35,606 nt of DNA from positions 1-35,606 of the forward strand of contig CBDFHE010000007.1 of the NCBI GenBank assembly GCA_965247455.1, written 5' to 3'. Shown here piece by piece: positions 8,357 to 16,226 of the stretch (position 1 is the first letter of the stretch; each line of letters opens with the position of its first letter). Under the pieces are notes generated by a model. That model was not told the origin of the DNA and searched no databases. It saw only the letters and a list, made by a program, of their open reading frames with translations. Source of the DNA: JACZYA01 sp965247455. Lineage in GTDB: Bacteria > Acidobacteriota > Terriglobia > Acidiferrales > 2-02-FULL-67-57. Made by a program: the position numbers and the translations under genes.

Positions 8357-9301
8357 CTAGCCCACTAATTCGGGCCGCTTTTCGGTCCCGAAGGTTTCAA
8401 AGAAATAGTCTTCCAGCGAACTGCGCACCGGGTTCACGGCCAGCAACCGGCCCTGGTGAGTGCGGATGCAGTCAATGACGGCGTGGAGCTTTTCCTCCGG
8501 CACGCTCACCGTAACCTTGTCGCCCGTCACGCGTAGCCCCTCGGCCAGTGTCCGCAGGGCTTCCAGCAGAGGCGGGGACGGCTGCCCTACCAGAACTTCG
8601 GTGGCATTGGCTTTTTGCGGAAGGATTTCGTCCAACCGACCCAACCCATGCAGGCGGCCCCGGTTCAGAATCGCCACCCGGTCGCAGAGCGCCTCTACAT
8701 CGGAGAGGGTGTGGGTGGAAAAGCACACGGTCTTGCCGCGGGCGCGCAACTCGACGATGAGGTCGCGCACTTCCCGGCGCCCAACGGGGTCGAGGCCCAG
8801 CATGGGCTCGTCCAAGAAGACCAGCTCAGGATCATTGATCAGCGTCTGGGCAATGCCGACGCGCTGGAGCATTCCGCGGGAGTAGTGGCGCAAGGCAACG
8901 TCAGCGACCGAACCCAAGCCGACTCGCTCCAGCAGCTCGCCCACCCGGCGGCGGCGCTCCGTGCGGGGCTGCCCAAAGAGGCGGCCGCAGTAGTCGAGAA
9001 ACTCTCGCGCGGTCAGGTAGTCGTAGAAGTAAGGCGCTTCCGGCAGGTAGCCGATGCGCCGGTGGACTTCGATATCGTCAATGGAGCGGCCCAGCAAGCG
9101 GGCGGTGCCGGCGGTGGGATAGATGAGGCGCATGAGCAGCTTGAGGGTAGTGGTCTTGCCGGCCCCGTTGGGACCCAGCAAGCCGAATGTCTCGCCCGGC
9201 TCTACCGTCAGGGTGAGACCGTCGAGGCCGCGCCGCAAACGTTTGCGCCAAAAGCCAACCGGGTAGTCCTTGGTGAGGTTCTCAATTTCGATTGCGCTCA
9301 T
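8357..9301 (-). CDS. ABC transporter ATP-binding protein
   Basis: 314 aa. Walker A is GPNGAGKTTT, the Q-loop region is GYLPEAPYFYDYLT, the signature is HYSRGMLQRVGIAQ, and Walker B is ELVFLDEPMLGLDP with the H-switch in CFSTHTLSDVE. A roughly 90-residue C-terminal extension after the nucleotide-binding domain is common in NatA/DrrA-like subunits. It pairs with the permease directly downstream. It is the first gene of the minus-strand string that leads into the TPR, lolA and gspFE genes. The spacing downstream is tight throughout, so a common transcript is likely but unproven. Confidence 0.92.
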   Translation of the reverse strand: MSAIEIENLTKDYPVGFWRKRLRRGLDGLTLTVEPGETFGLLGPNGAGKTTTLKLLMRLIYPTAGTARLLGRSIDDIEVHRRIGYLPEAPYFYDYLTAREFLDYCGRLFGQPRTERRRRVGELLERVGLGSVADVALRHYSRGMLQRVGIAQTLINDPELVFLDEPMLGLDPVGRREVRDLIVELRARGKTVCFSTHTLSDVEALCDRVAILNRGRLHGLGRLDEILPQKANATEVLVGQPSPPLLEALRTLAEGLRVTGDKVTVSVPEEKLHAVIDCIRTHQGRLLAVNPVRSSLEDYFFETFGTEKRPELVG

Positions 9302-9456
9302 CTAAAAAATCCCGTAGCGCATTTCGCGCGCCCGCAGCATTGTACTTCTATCCGCCGGAGATTGGGTAGGATGGAGGAGCTGATAAAGCTAGGCGACGGA
9401 ACTGAAACCGTGCGACGGCAGAAGGTACCGCTCGCCGTCCATGACACCGTGGCAGC

Positions 9457-9978
9457 TTATTGGAGGGGTGTAGCGGCAGCCGGGCAAACAGCGCCCAAGC
9501 CGAAGGCGGCGCCGGTGCCGTCGAAGCGGATTATGCCGCTGTGATCGACACAAAAGCTCCGCTGCCCGCTTGCCCCTACTGATACCGGGTCGGCCTGGGA
9601 AATGAATCCTTCGCCGCCCGGGGCTGCGCAGCCAAGCGGAGCGGCCGCTCGAGGCGCCAACGGGTTGTAGCTAAAGTTATAACCGGCCTTGACGCCCCCA
9701 GCCAACACGCCGTCAATCAATTCCGCGTTGTCGCAGGTAGCGGGAGGAGCCGCCGGCGGACCCAGCGCTATCAGGCTGGGCGGGAAACCATTACCGTAAG
9801 TAGTCGAATAGGTGACGGAGGCGGAGTTAATACCACGCAGGTAGGTAACGGCGGCGGACTCGTTGGCTGCCATGCGCGACCGCATGAAGTTGGGGATGGC
9901 GATTGCGACGATGATGAGAATGATCGCCACCACCAGGAGCAACTCGATCAGGGAGAAGCCGGTAGAGTGTCGCCGCAT
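9457..9978 (-). CDS. Type IV prepilin, second tandem copy
   Basis: 173 aa from ATG 9978; a longer frame to 10059 lacks a ribosome site, whereas GGGAGG lies 8-9 nt before 9978. The prepilin motif is GFSLIELLLV, with cleavage after Gly, Phe+1 and Glu+5. The hydrophobic assembly helix continues to AIPNFMRSRMAANESAAV. The globular part has four Cys (near DNAEL, AAPGG, SFCVDHSG, AVCP) and ends in SFCVDHSGIIRFDGTGAAFG. It is a clear paralogue of the pilin at 10064-10585, with near-identical C-termini. The 85-nt gap between them contains a strong hairpin. It could be a minor or alternate pilin. Confidence 0.92.
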   Translation of the reverse strand: MRRHSTGFSLIELLLVVAIILIIVAIAIPNFMRSRMAANESAAVTYLRGINSASVTYSTTYGNGFPPSLIALGPPAAPPATCDNAELIDGVLAGGVKAGYNFSYNPLAPRAAAPLGCAAPGGEGFISQADPVSVGASGQRSFCVDHSGIIRFDGTGAAFGLGAVCPAAATPLQ

Positions 9979-10020
9979 CGCTGGTTCCCTCCCGAGGAGG
10001 TTTCGGAAGCAGTCAGAGCA

Positions 10021-10045
10021 GAACCCCCTGCATAACAGGGGGTTC
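10021..10045 (-). terminator. Intergenic hairpin between the two pilin genes
   Basis: Perfect 10-bp stem GAACCCCCTG/CAGGGGGTTC with a 5-nt loop, just after the first pilin stop. No T-run follows on the minus strand. It may be a partial terminator or an RNA-processing/stability hairpin that sets unequal levels of the two pilins. Confidence 0.6.
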
Positions 10046-10063
10046 CGCTCATCGTGCATGACT

Positions 10064-10585
10064 TTACTGGAGGGCTGTCATGGCAATCGGGCAAATTGCA
10101 CCCACGCCGAAGGCAGCGCCGGTGCCGTCGAAGCGAATCACGCCGCTGTGATCGACGCAAAAGCTCCGCTGCCCGCTGGTTCCTACCACGAGCGGGTTGT
10201 CCTGGGCCACGAAGCCGTTGCCGCCCGGGGCTGCACAGCCGGCAGGAGCGGCCGCATTGAGCGCTAAGGCGCCGTAGGCGAACTGGTACCCGCTCTTCTG
10301 GAAGGGCGCGGCACCCAGGTTGGCATCAACCAGGTCGGAGAGGTCGCAGGTAGCAGGGACGCCCGGCCCGAGTGATGCCAAGGTCGGCGGGAAGCCGTTG
10401 CCCCAGGTGGCCGAGTAGGTGACCGCGCCGGTGTTGATGGTCCGCAGCGAACCCACCGCCGAGGACTCGTTGGCCGCCATCCGCGACCGCAGCAAGTTAG
10501 GGATGGCAATCGCGGCGATGATCAAAATGATCGCCACCACGATCAGCAATTCAATCAACGAAAAGCCTTTCTGGCGATTTCGCAT
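10064..10585 (-). CDS. pilA: Type IV major-type prepilin (promoter-proximal copy)
   Basis: 173 aa. The leader MRNRQKG is 7 residues and cleavage is expected before FSLIELLIVV, with Glu at +5. The assembly helix runs to AIPNLLRSRMAANESSAV. The globular domain has four Cys and the phrases INTGAVTYSATWGNGFPP and SFCVDHSGVIRFDGTGAAFG. It is preceded by AAGGAG at a good distance. It is the gene nearest the sigma-54-like promoter at 10662-10679 and follows pilR, so it is the best candidate for the major pilin. The polymer is a surface pilus used for adhesion, twitching or DNA uptake; which of these applies here cannot be read from the sequence. Confidence 0.93.
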   Translation of the reverse strand: MRNRQKGFSLIELLIVVAIILIIAAIAIPNLLRSRMAANESSAVGSLRTINTGAVTYSATWGNGFPPTLASLGPGVPATCDLSDLVDANLGAAPFQKSGYQFAYGALALNAAAPAGCAAPGGNGFVAQDNPLVVGTSGQRSFCVDHSGVIRFDGTGAAFGVGAICPIAMTALQ

Positions 10586-10661
10586 TTCATTTCTCCTTGT
10601 TCGTAGTCTCTCCGCTAAGATCTGACTAAGGGACCCGTTATCCCCTCATCACCCTCCGGAG

Positions 10662-10679
10662 AAGCACTTCCTCTTCCAA
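10662..10679 (-). promoter_or_regulatory. Sigma-54-type (-24/-12) promoter of the pilin genes
   Basis: Minus strand TTGGAAGAGGAAGTGCTT has the invariant GG (10677-10676) and GC (10665-10664) with exactly 10 nt between them. It also matches the flanking T's and the W after GC. The consensus is TTGGCAC-N5-TTGCW. Transcription would start near 10651, giving a leader of about 65 nt. The adjacent gene encodes a GAFTGA-containing PilR, which needs sigma-54. Confidence 0.6.
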
Positions 10680-10749
10680 CATCGGAGATTCGTTGCAACT
10701 ACTTTATTCTCAAAGAGATATTTTCATTTGAGGCTCTGGGAAGAAGCGC

Positions 10750-10783
10750 GACATGACAAAATACGTCATAGGGAAAATGACAC
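10750..10783 (-). promoter_or_regulatory. Possible PilR binding repeats (TGTC motifs)
   Basis: Read on the minus strand, GTGTCATTTT (from 10783), GTCATG and ATGTC (10758-10750) occur about 75-120 nt upstream of the sigma-54 site. On the plus strand ATGACAAAAT and ATGACACAAAAT repeat. The PilR site known in Pseudomonas aeruginosa is a repeated (C/G)TGTC. The position fits an enhancer, but the motif is short. Confidence 0.35.
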
Positions 10784-10811
10784 AAAATGGCAACCGCGGG
10801 CTGCTACGCGC

Positions 10812-12176
10812 TCAAATAAGACGGTATTTCTTGGCGTAGTGGCGAAACGACCGATAGCTCATTCCCAGCAGCTCGGCGGCTTTGGTTCGGACACCTTCCG
10901 CGCGCTCCAAGGCCGCCAGCAGGTAGGCTCGCTCCTGCTCCCGGATGTGTTTCTCCAAGTCGATGCCACCCTCCGGCAAGAGATCGTTTCCGCCGGCTGG
11001 CGGCGTAATCCGGCTGATGCGCTCCGGCAAGCTGCGCAACGTGACGTTCTCTTCGGTCTCCAGCGCCACCGCCCGCTCAATGGTGTTTTCGAGCTCGCGC
11101 ACATTGCCGGGCCAGGAATAGCGTCGCAGCGCTTCCATCGCCGGCTCTTCGACACCGCCGAGTTTCCTGCCCATCTGTTCGCAGAAGCGCTGCAAGAAGT
11201 GCAGGGCCAACAAGGGGATGTCTTCCACTCGCTCGCGCAGCGGCGGTACGTGCAGGGGGATCACACTGATGCGATAGTACAAGTCTTCGCGGAAAGTCTT
11301 TTCCCCAATCATCTCCTGCAAATCCCGGTTGGTGGAGGCGATCACCCGCACATCCACGTTTCGCTCCTGCGTACTGCCCAGAGGCCGCAGCTTGCGCTCC
11401 TGCAAGACGCGCAACAGCTTCACCTGCATGGGCAGGCTCATCTCACCGATTTCATCCAGAAACAGCGTCCCTCCCCCAGCCGCCTGGAAAAGCCCTAGCT
11501 TGTTTTGGTCGGCGCCGGTAAAAGCACCCTTCATATAGCCGAAGAGCTCGCTCTCCAGCAGGGTTTCCGGGAAGGCTCCGCAGTTGAGGGAAACAAAGGG
11601 GCGGTTGTAGCGGGGGCTGAGCTCGTGCACGCGCCGCGCCACCAACTCTTTTCCCGTGCCGCTCTCGCCCGTAATCAGAACCGTACTGTTGGCGGGCGCC
11701 ACCGCCCGCACGGTTTCCAGCACGGAGCGCAGGGAACGGCTCTGACCGATGATGTTATCCCGGGCCAGCTCACGCGCGGCTCGCTTGTAGAGGTCGCGCT
11801 CGCGCCTGGTCCGCAGGTACTCTTCCGCCCGGTGCACCACAAACTCCACCTCTTCCAGGGTGCGGTCGGACTTGACGATGTAGCGGTCGGCGCCCAGATT
11901 GAGCGCCTGGATGGTCAGCTCCTGGGGCTGCTCCTTGCCCGTCATCAGGATAAAAACCGAATCGGAACCGGCTTGGCGAGCGAACTCCAAGAGCTCAACT
12001 CCGTTTGTGTCGGGGAGAGTGATATCACATACGACGATATCAAACAGGTGCAGCTCGAAGTAGCGGCGCGCTTCTTCCCCGGTCCGGGCCAGCTCCACCT
12101 CATAGTCCCGCCGGCGGAAAGCCACCGCCAGGCTTTCGCCAATCGGCTCGTCGTCAATAATCAACAAAGTTGCCAT
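10812..12176 (-). CDS. pilR: PilR-like sigma-54 response regulator
   Basis: 454 aa. The receiver domain is residues 1-120, with acidic D8/D9, phospho-acceptor D51 (VVCDITLPD) and Lys in YIVKSD. The AAA+ sigma-54 domain has Walker A GESGTGKE, the sigma-54-contacting loop GAFTGA, LFLDEIGEMSLPMQ, and sensor motifs VIASTNRDL and FREDLYYRI. A Fis-type helix-turn-helix ends the protein (TKAAELLGMSYRSFRHYAKKY). It lies 48 nt downstream of pilS and directly upstream of the pilin promoter, which fits PilSR control of pilA. Confidence 0.92.
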   Translation of the reverse strand: MATLLIIDDEPIGESLAVAFRRRDYEVELARTGEEARRYFELHLFDIVVCDITLPDTNGVELLEFARQAGSDSVFILMTGKEQPQELTIQALNLGADRYIVKSDRTLEEVEFVVHRAEEYLRTRRERDLYKRAARELARDNIIGQSRSLRSVLETVRAVAPANSTVLITGESGTGKELVARRVHELSPRYNRPFVSLNCGAFPETLLESELFGYMKGAFTGADQNKLGLFQAAGGGTLFLDEIGEMSLPMQVKLLRVLQERKLRPLGSTQERNVDVRVIASTNRDLQEMIGEKTFREDLYYRISVIPLHVPPLRERVEDIPLLALHFLQRFCEQMGRKLGGVEEPAMEALRRYSWPGNVRELENTIERAVALETEENVTLRSLPERISRITPPAGGNDLLPEGGIDLEKHIREQERAYLLAALERAEGVRTKAAELLGMSYRSFRHYAKKYRLI

Positions 12177-12224
12177 CGCATCTCACTGGAGCCCGGCCCC
12201 ACCACGGGGCGCGCCGGGGCGAAA

Positions 12225-13832
12225 CTAGCTGAGGGGCAGTTCGACCACAAACTCCGCCCCGCCGGACGCACCGGACTCCGCCCACACACGGCCTCCGTGC
12301 GCTCGCACGATCTGATTCACGAGCGCGAGGCCCAGCCCCGTGCCGCCGGCAAAACCACTCTCAAAGGGGTCAAAGATCTTCTCCCGCAATTCCGGCTTGA
12401 GGCCGATGCCGGTATCGCTCACCCGGATACACACCACACCACCTTCTTGCTCCATCTGGAGATGCAACGTGCCGCCCTCCGGCATGGCGCGCAGAGCATT
12501 GTCGCACAGGTTCCAGAAAACCTGCTTGACTTGCCCCGGATCCACCGCCACCTGGATGCCGTCGCGGGGCAGGTTTTTCTCTACCCGGATTTTTCCGTTG
12601 AACTGAGGATGGCGCTCGACCAGCAACAAGGTCTCCCCCAGCAAGGCGACCAAGTTGACCGGTTGGCGCCGCACCTCGCGAGCCTTGCTGTACTGCAGAA
12701 TGTCATTCACGAGCCGGTTCAACCGCTCCGACTCGCGGCTCACAATGTCCACCAGCTTCTTCTCGTCCTCCCCCACCTCAGCGTAACGGGCCAATTGTCG
12801 TACCGAACCGGCGATGGCACCCATGGGATTGCGGATCTCGTGGGCCAGGGCCGCGGCCATTCGACCAAGAGAAGCCATCCTTTCCTTCTGGGCCACTTCC
12901 CGCTCCAAGCGCTTCAGCTTGGTCAAATCCTGGAAGCTGAAAACATACCCCCCCAATACGTTCTTCCGCGTCTGCAGCCGCGAGACGCTGATCCCCAGAA
13001 TCTTTTCCCGTCCACCCACACGAAGAATTGTCTCCCAGCGTTCGGTTCGTTCCCCGGCGGCCTGGGACTCCAGCAGGGCCGCCAATTCCGGAAACTTCTC
13101 CTGGAGGTGAGCTCCGTGCAGGCTGGGGAAATCCGCTTCCAGGATTTTCGCGCCGGATGGGTTCACGAGCAGGATACGGCCCTCCAAATTCGTGGTCAGC
13201 AACCCGCCGCGCATAGACTGAATGATCCACTCGTTCAGCGCCTGCAGCTCTTTCAATTCGCCGGCGGCGTCTTCGAGCGCCACACCGGTTCTGCGCAAAG
13301 ACTCCGCCAAGTAACTGGAGAGGTACCAGACACTGAGCAAGGCAGCCAGGTTAATTCCCAAAAAGACCTGCAACGGCCATACGCCCACGGGCGGGGGATA
13401 GAGAGACGGGATCAGCTTGAAGTAGGCCGCCTCAACGGTGCCGGCGAGCAGGAGAAAGGCCAAACACGCCAGCAAGAACGACCCCACGCGGGAGAGCAAA
13501 GCGCCGGCGACAACGATCACCAAGGGGTAGAGCAAGAGAAAGTAGCTGTCCAGTGAACCGGTGACGTACACCACCCCGGTGACCACCGCCAAGTCCACGA
13601 TGATCTGCACGTAGGCTTGCAGCACCGGGTCGAGCCCCAGCCCGCGCACGACGGCGTAGAAGACAGAAAGCGCGTACCAAAGCAGAATCAACCACAGGAA
13701 GTAGTTGATGGGAATCTGGGCCGGAACGAACTCACGGATGACCAGCTCGATGCCCAGCAGGAAGGTAACAGCCAGGACGCGAACCCGGATGAGCCAGGAA
13801 AGCCAGTCGCGCAGTTGACGGGACGTACCCAT
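12225..13832 (-). CDS. pilS: PilS-like sensor histidine kinase
   Basis: 535 aa. About six hydrophobic helices lie in the first 190 residues, like PilS of pili systems (for example YFLWLILLWYALSVFYAVV and FLLLYPLVIVVAGALL). A PAS-like domain follows (LNEWIIQSMRGGLLTTNLEG). The HisKA box is LAHEIRNPMGAIAGSV, with the phospho-His at about residue 331. The HATPase core has N-box NLCDNALRAM, G1 DTGIGL and G2 GGTGLGLALV. In pili systems PilS senses the inner-membrane pool of pilin and acts on PilR. It is 32 nt downstream of pilC. Confidence 0.92.
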   Translation of the reverse strand: MGTSRQLRDWLSWLIRVRVLAVTFLLGIELVIREFVPAQIPINYFLWLILLWYALSVFYAVVRGLGLDPVLQAYVQIIVDLAVVTGVVYVTGSLDSYFLLLYPLVIVVAGALLSRVGSFLLACLAFLLLAGTVEAAYFKLIPSLYPPPVGVWPLQVFLGINLAALLSVWYLSSYLAESLRRTGVALEDAAGELKELQALNEWIIQSMRGGLLTTNLEGRILLVNPSGAKILEADFPSLHGAHLQEKFPELAALLESQAAGERTERWETILRVGGREKILGISVSRLQTRKNVLGGYVFSFQDLTKLKRLEREVAQKERMASLGRMAAALAHEIRNPMGAIAGSVRQLARYAEVGEDEKKLVDIVSRESERLNRLVNDILQYSKAREVRRQPVNLVALLGETLLLVERHPQFNGKIRVEKNLPRDGIQVAVDPGQVKQVFWNLCDNALRAMPEGGTLHLQMEQEGGVVCIRVSDTGIGLKPELREKIFDPFESGFAGGTGLGLALVNQIVRAHGGRVWAESGASGGAEFVVELPLS

Positions 13833-13864
13833 TCTATGGCGCCCTGAGGGGCCTGCGCCTCCCC

Positions 13865-15069
13865 CTAGCCGGCGAGTTTGGCGATGAGATCGAACAACGG
13901 CAGGTACATCGAAATGACGATGCCGCCCACGACCACACCCAACATCAAGAGCATGATCGGTTCCATGGCGGTCAACAGATTTTTGACAGCAATGTCCACC
14001 TCATCCTCATAGAAGTCGCCGATCTTGTTCAACATGGCATCGAGCGCGCCGGTTTGCTCGCCGACGCCGATCATCTGGCAGACCATGGAGGGGAACACAT
14101 CGCTGGCGCGCAAGGGCTCGACGATGGTACGGCCTTCCTCCACCGCCTTGCGCACGTTCATCAAAGCCCGCTCAATGACGGCGTTGCCGGACGTGCGCGC
14201 GGTGATGGCCAAGCCCTCCAGAATCGGGACGCCGCTGGTGATCAGCGTTCCCAACGTGCGGGTGAAGCGGGCCACCGAAATCTTGCGCAGCAGGATGCCA
14301 ATCAAGGGGATCTTCAACAACAATGAATCAAGCACATAACGCCCGCCGCGAGTCTTGTAGTAGGCGCGCATGGCGAAAAACGCGGCCACGGCCCCGATCA
14401 TCATGAGCAAAATCCATCGCTGCACCATGTCGCTCAAGAAAATCACAATCTGGGTCGGAAGAGGCAACTCGGCGCCCAACCCGATGAACAACTCGGTGAA
14501 GACCGGCACCACTTTTCACAAGAGCAGGATGATCACGCCCGTCATAATAACCAGCACCGAGACGGGATAGATCATGGCCGATTTGATGGCGGCCTTCAGC
14601 TTGACGTCGGCCTCGATGTAGGCGGAGAGGCGCTGGAGGATGTTGTCCAGAATGCCGCCGGTCTCGCCTGCTTCGATCATATTGACGTAGAGGTCGTCGA
14701 ACACCTTGGGGTGTTGATGCATGGCATGGGCGAGTGTGGAACCCGATTCCACTTGCGAACGAACACCGAGGAGAGCCTTCTGGAAGGTGCGGTTGTCCTG
14801 TTGGCTGCCCAGAATCTCCAGGCATTGGACCAAGGGCAAGCCGGCGTCAATCATCACCGAGAACTGGCGGGTGAACACCGCCAACTCCTTGGCGCTGACG
14901 CCGCCGCCGAAGGTAGGCAAGGCAAACTCCTTGCCTTTCTCCTTGATGGCGATGGGTGTGATCCGCTCGCGGCGCAACATTGCTTGCAGCGCCTGCTTGC
15001 TGTCGCCGACCGCTCGCCGCTTACTGTTGTTCCGGTCGCTGTCGTTCCCCGATAGGAATAGGTTGGCAT
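13865..15069 (-). pseudogene. pilC: pilC, inner-membrane platform protein, broken by a frameshift and an in-frame TGA
   Basis: The family protein is recoverable in three pieces. Frame 1 (15069 to about 15005) gives MPTYSYRGTTATGTTVSGER. After a -1 shift, frame 2 gives DSKQALQAMLRRERITP and the first T2SSF domain. That frame then meets TGA at 14518-14516, and the same frame continues as AAA GTG GTG CCG GTC TTC (K-V-V-P-V-F) through the second T2SSF domain. Homologues have Trp-Lys-Val-Val/Ile-Pro here, so TGG to TGA is the likely change. Restoring one base gives 402 codons including the stop, the normal family size. PilC is required for pilus assembly. Either the gene is dead or the two lesions are sequencing errors. 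The GspF paralogue at 4688-5899 is intact. Confidence 0.88.
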
Positions 15070-15093
15070 CGCTTTCCTCTCGCTCCTTTGGGT

Positions 15094-16212
15094 TTACCGC
15101 CGCGCAGCTTGGCCCATCGTTCGGGCTGCCGGGGTGTAGCCAGCACCGCGGGCGATCATATCTTGCAACTCCTCCGGTATGGAAGAACGTGAAATGGCTG
15201 TATCCATCGTGATCTTTTTCTGGAAGTAGAGCGTGGCCAGGGCTTGGTTGAACGTCTGCATTCCGAATTTGTCCTGCCCGGTCTGCATGGCCGAGTAGAT
15301 CTGGTGGATTTTGTCCTCCCGGATCAGATTGCGGATAGCCGCGTTGGGCACCATGACCTCAACCGCCAGTACGCGCCCGCGGCCGCTTGAATGGGGGAGG
15401 AGAGTCTGGCACATGACCCCTTCCATCACCATTGAGAGCTGGGCGCGGATCTGGGGCTGTTGATAGGCGGGGAAGACATCCACGATGCGGTTGATGGTGG
15501 AGACGGTGGAGTTGGTGTGCAAGGTCGCGAAGGTCAGGTGGCCGGTTTCAGCAATGCGAAGAGCGGATTCGATGGCTTCCAGGTCGCGCATCTCCCCAAT
15601 CAGGACCACGTCGGGGTCCTGGCGCAAAGCCGCGCGGAGAGCTTGGCTGAAGGACTTGGTGTCGCTGTGTACTTCGCGCTGGTTCACCAGGCACTGCTTG
15701 TGCTGGTGAATAAACTCAATGGGGTCCTCGATGGTGATCATGTGCTCGGGTCGCTCGGAGTTGACCTTATCCAACATGGCCGCCAAGGTGGTGGATTTTC
15801 CGCTACCGGTGGGCCCGGTCACCAAGATCAAGCCCCGCGGCTTTTCACAAAGCTGCTTCACCACCGGCGGCAAGCCCAACTGATCGAAGGTCTTGATGTC
15901 CCAGGGGATGGTGCGATAGACGGAACCCACCGCGCCCCGTTGCAGGAAGACGTTGGCCCGAAAGCGCGCCAGTCCTCGGATGCCGAAGCTGAAATCCAGC
16001 TCCCAGTTTTCCTCGAAGCGATGCTTCTGTGCGTCGGTGAGCACACTGTAGGCGATCTGTTTGGTCTCGGAGGAGGAGAGGACGGGAACTTCCAAAGGGC
16101 GCAACTTCCCATCCACCCGGATGCGAGGCGGGGTGTTGGTGGTGATGTGCAAGTCGGAACCACCCATTTCCAGCATCTTCTTGAGCAGTTCGGTTAGGCT
16201 GAGAGTGGGCAC
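15094..16212 (-). CDS. pilT: PilT retraction ATPase
   Basis: 372 aa. The N-terminal domain has LLKKMLEMGGSDLHI and PRIRVDGKLRPL. The core has Walker A GPTGSGKST, Asp box TIEDPIEFIH, Walker B VVLIGEMRDLEAIESAL and His box TGHLTFATLHTNS. The PilT hallmark AIRNLIRE (canonical AIRNLIRE) is present, and no Cys4 zinc module is seen. PilT depolymerises the pilus and so powers retraction. It lies 14 nt after pilB and 24 nt before pilC, the common pilBTC order. QDPDVVLIGEMRD is fully conserved. Confidence 0.95.
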   Translation of the reverse strand: MPTLSLTELLKKMLEMGGSDLHITTNTPPRIRVDGKLRPLEVPVLSSSETKQIAYSVLTDAQKHRFEENWELDFSFGIRGLARFRANVFLQRGAVGSVYRTIPWDIKTFDQLGLPPVVKQLCEKPRGLILVTGPTGSGKSTTLAAMLDKVNSERPEHMITIEDPIEFIHQHKQCLVNQREVHSDTKSFSQALRAALRQDPDVVLIGEMRDLEAIESALRIAETGHLTFATLHTNSTVSTINRIVDVFPAYQQPQIRAQLSMVMEGVMCQTLLPHSSGRGRVLAVEVMVPNAAIRNLIREDKIHQIYSAMQTGQDKFGMQTFNQALATLYFQKKITMDTAISRSSIPEELQDMIARGAGYTPAARTMGQAARR

Positions 16213-16226
16213 AGGGCCTCCCGTGA

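Noticed and set aside
9339..9344. TACAAT as a -10 box for the ABC/TPR/lolA/gsp operon
   Set aside because: No acceptable -35 at 16-18 nt and no extended -10. It may be real but cannot be supported.
11505..13556. Long open frame on the plus strand (683 codons) opposite pilR and pilS
   Set aside because: It runs fully antisense to two genes with all expected catalytic motifs, has no domain-like segments, and arises from GC-rich codon bias.
14516..14518. Genome-wide reassignment of TGA to Trp
   Set aside because: TGA ends the PilM-like, PilP/GspC-like, LolA-like and NtrY-like genes at overlaps or tight junctions, so TGA is a normal stop here.
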